A stretch of DNA of 64,000 bases. Source: Antedon mediterranea. Taxonomy: Eukaryota > Echinodermata > Crinoidea > Comatulida > Antedonidae. This document shows, in pieces, positions 62,701-64,000 of the stretch; position 1 is the first letter of the stretch, and every line of letters starts with the position of its first letter. A program made the translations under genes and the position numbers. The notes below the pieces were generated by a model. It did not search any database. It saw only the letters and a program-made list of their open reading frames with translations, and had not been told where the DNA came from. The stretch is taken from assembly GCF_964355755.1 (NCBI RefSeq), contig NC_092673.1:35287648-35351647 (forward strand). The letters run 5' to 3'.

Positions 62701-63415
62701 AATTTTGAATGATTTGAAATGCGGGTTGCTTCACCGTTCTGGATTCTGCAGATTCCGCTTTCAAACTTAAGGTCAAGGAAGCCCTTCACATCTCGTGGAG
62801 TAAACCTTCCTTGAACAAACAAATCTATAACTTAGGCGTCACACTTGCCATATGATTGGTTGTTGCCTACATTCCTTGTTTTATTATGCTAATTACTTAC
62901 TTTTTTACATACAATATGTCCTATTGGTATATAAGCACTCTAGGCGTTGTTTACTGTTCTGATGATGAGAATAGTTTCTCGAAACATGTCACATTTACAT
63001 TTTAAGGCAATTTGCCTTTTTATTAAATGCCTCGTTATAGTCATCCTAACTCGCAAGTTTGGTGGTATTATTCATAATCCATAATAAATTGTTACAACAA
63101 GCTACGTGAATCTGAATGTCAAATGGTACTTCCTCTATGTTGCATTAGTGTATATAATATGTCAAGTTAATAACTTGATGACAAGTTTAAAATGTGTGTT
63201 TTTCCATTGACCATTAATAGACTAAACAATTTTGAAATACTTTTTTGCCCTCAGTTGATATTCCTCTACATCTAAGTATCAGGCAAACATCAGATGAAGG
63301 TGCACCGATTGTTGTGTCTGACCCTGAGAGTGACCAGGCAAAAGCATATAGGAATCTGGCCGATGAAGTGGTCAGGAGGTTACCAGAATACAAAGACCCT
63401 ATATCTAAGAGCTGA
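53730..63415 (+). CDS. NUBPL: NUBPL / IND1, mitochondrial complex I Fe-S assembly P-loop ATPase
   Basis: Ten in-phase exons give 322 aa (human 319): 53730-53837, 57623-57761, 58352-58386, 59575-59668, 60085-60124, 60280-60370, 61054-61147, 61568-61653, 62113-62233, 63255-63415. Exon 1 encodes [16 protein letters not shown]...[11 protein letters not shown], rich in Arg, Lys and Ser with no acidic residue, as expected of a mitochondrial presequence; it ends at a GTAATT donor in the phase needed by exon 2. Exon 1 rests on those two points, not on direct similarity. The Mrp/NBP35 ATPase core is clear: deviant Walker A GKGGVGKS at 72-79, [37 protein letters not shown] and the CPKC pair at 242-245 that bridges a shared 4Fe-4S cluster in the dimer. 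The known role is delivery of Fe-S clusters to respiratory complex I. Introns 1, 3 and 9 hold mobile elements. Confidence 0.96.
54483..55061. mobile_element. Foldback element nested in the middle element
   Basis: Arms of about 200 bp pair across the centre: ATTGATGATTTTACAGACG at 54557 with its inverse near 54960, and AATGTTTTTGTTTCTATGGA at 54651 with its inverse at 54900. No coding sequence. Confidence 0.7.
55597..56201. mobile_element. piggyBac-type MITE (TTAA TSD) nested in the middle element
   Basis: Ends CACGTTCACTGCCA and TGGCAGTCAATGTG, each bordered by TTAA (55593-55596 and 56202-56205). Subterminal GCGTATTTATACGTC-like palindromes lie inside both ends. TTAA duplication with this end type is characteristic of piggyBac-group elements. 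605 bp, non-coding. Confidence 0.85.
57795..57905. repeat. Degenerate CA/CG-rich simple repeat
   Basis: Imperfect repeats of CACACAGCGCACCA and CACCACACGTC just after NUBPL exon 2. Confidence 0.7.
58445..59195 (+). mobile_element. 5'-truncated CR1/L2-group LINE in NUBPL intron 3
   Basis: Encodes the end of a reverse-transcriptase [54 protein letters not shown], then after a frameshift near 58775 the terminal [20 protein letters not shown] region, stop, and a 3' UTR ending AATGATACTTGA. Text-book CR1/L2/Rex1-group C-terminus. A palindromic 36-bp insert lies in its 3' UTR. The 3' end matches the antisense copy at 14322-14490. Confidence 0.85.
60550..60900. repeat. About 50-bp minisatellite in NUBPL intron 6
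   Basis: Six to seven copies of a 48-52-bp unit AACATCAGAGCTGAAGTAT..CCCCACTCCATCC..CAACTACAGAGTGATTT (in blocks), with small indels in the C-run. Open frames on both strands across it are not genes. Confidence 0.92.
61420..61610 (+). repeat. Tandem duplication of NUBPL exon 8 acceptor
   Basis: An 86-88-bp unit occurs twice: ATTGGCTAACTTTATTTAG, ATTGATGGATAT, GACTGTTTTTATAG, GGTCTGTTATTGTAAGCAC and CCACAAGATATT. The second copy is the real exon 8 start at 61568. The first (acceptor after 61481) carries about 30 nt of exon sequence and then returns to intron sequence. Confidence 0.9.
62359..62694 (-). pseudogene. GIY-YIG endonuclease C-terminal fragment of a Penelope-like element
   Basis: An open 111-aa piece with [21 protein letters not shown], the GIY-YIG-like core (here MYIGETN) followed by LSMRVREHF, then [13 protein letters not shown] and [16 protein letters not shown], the usual end of Penelope-type polyproteins. 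The reverse-transcriptase domain is missing, so this is a dead fragment. The plus-strand partner at about 62740-62850 encodes the last about 30 residues of the same protein. Confidence 0.85.
62950..62992 (+). ncRNA. Hammerhead-ribozyme-like motif of the Penelope element
   Basis: CTGATGA (62959-62965) is followed by a five-pair hairpin GAGAA-TAGT-TTCTC (62967-62980) and then GAAACATGTC with a GTC site (62981-62990), the order of a type I hammerhead. An extra T sits between CTGATGA and stem II, and stem I pairs only partly, so activity is uncertain. Such motifs are known in the terminal repeats of Penelope-like elements. Confidence 0.5.
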
Positions 63416-64000
63416 CAGTAAAAGAGGAATCAAGATAGGTCTATTTGTTTATTTTTCACTAGCTGACTGGGCTAATCCGTAAATGTATGAGCCTGCATGC
63501 CATGCCTAGCTCAAACTACTGTGTTTGTTGCAATGTTGGTGTGTTATTATCTGATGTGTCATATGTTTGTGTCACTATTCATTAACAACATTACATCTGC
63601 TGTTGCATAGTTCATGACATAACAATAGTATCAATTTGTTGTTGTATTTTTTGTACAGTTACATTATGCTTTAACCCTCTTAGTACCGAATTCCCTAGAG
63701 AGAGCCATTTCCCCTCAACCGAATTCTTTTCAGAACAGCATTTTTATAGTACTCCAGGGAGTTGACATTTTTAAAACAGTAATTTCATCATTTTATTATA
63801 AATGTATGAAAATATGTTTCTAAAAACAAATATTCCTTATTAAATTTCCTGTAAAATGATGTATAATGAATATTTGTATGATTTATTTTTATTTATGAAA
63901 TGTATGAATTAAAAAAAATTTAAATAAAATTTCTTTAAAAAAATCGTATAAAAACGATAATAAAATGATATTTAGAAAACCCCAAGAAACAAATATTTAT
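63416..64000. other. NUBPL 3' UTR and flank
   Basis: Follows the NUBPL stop codon. AATAAA occurs at about 63923. A TTAACCCTCTTAGTACCG..CCGAATTC segment near 63672 could be one end of an element cut by the window border, but that cannot be shown. Confidence 0.4.

Larger units (their letters stand above)
62279..63087. mobile_element. Penelope-like retroelement insertion with 12-bp TSD
   Basis: Bordered by AATCCATAATAA at 62279-62290 and 63076-63087. It is an inverted pair: 62291-62722 is minus-strand element (3' UTR plus GIY-YIG coding end), and 62723-63075 is plus-strand element (same coding end and 3' UTR) that runs further into the terminal region with a hammerhead-like motif. Inverted, 5'-truncated pairs and 10-15-bp duplications are typical of Penelope-like elements. 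In NUBPL intron 9. Confidence 0.85.

Overview
This is AT-rich eukaryotic DNA from an animal: introns are spliced at GT..AG, 3' ends carry polyadenylation signals, and there are no operons. The encoded proteins are metazoan. The gene repertoire, together with frequent short AGGCCTAGGCC-type and GTACTGTACAGTAC-type motifs, suggests a marine invertebrate deuterostome such as an echinoderm. That placement is a guess.

I could assemble six protein-coding genes exon by exon with consistent reading phase. They are XAB2/SYF1 (+, 8709-19142, 20 exons, 851 aa), an unnamed GATA-like zinc-finger and glutamine-rich protein (-, 19908-25082, 10 exons, 809 aa), a J1-crystallin/selenoprotein-J-type ADP-ribosylglycohydrolase homologue (+, 25387-29717, 7 exons, 343 aa), CACYBP (-, 30784 to about 33583), ABCF1 (-, 38144-48792, 19 exons, 750 aa) and NUBPL/IND1 (+, 53730-63415, 10 exons, 322 aa). 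They serve general housekeeping: splicing and transcription-coupled repair, Siah-linked ubiquitination scaffolding, translation initiation and mitochondrial complex I assembly. Two pairs are head to head (GATA-like gene with J1-crystallin-like gene across 304 bp; ABCF1 with NUBPL across 4.9 kb). Two pairs are tail to tail (XAB2 with the GATA-like gene; J1-crystallin-like gene with CACYBP).

Region by region: 1-8700 has no supportable gene and is rich in minisatellites and small inverted-repeat elements. 8.7-30.8 kb is gene-dense. 33.77-37.45 kb is a decayed DNA-transposon-like unit with inverted ends. 48.8-53.7 kb, between ABCF1 and NUBPL, is a repeat patchwork with tRNA-like SINE heads, tandem modules, a LINE fragment and inverted copies at its two edges. 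NUBPL intron 1 (53.8-57.6 kb) holds at least four nested elements, three of them with readable target-site duplications. The last NUBPL intron carries a Penelope-like retroelement insertion with a GIY-YIG endonuclease, an inverted-pair structure, a 12-bp target-site duplication and a hammerhead-ribozyme-like motif.

The main unexplained pattern is a set of five short tandem duplications in four different genes. Each copies an exon edge together with its splice site. I did not find a new multi-gene system. The novelty here is in transposon architecture and in these splice-site duplications.
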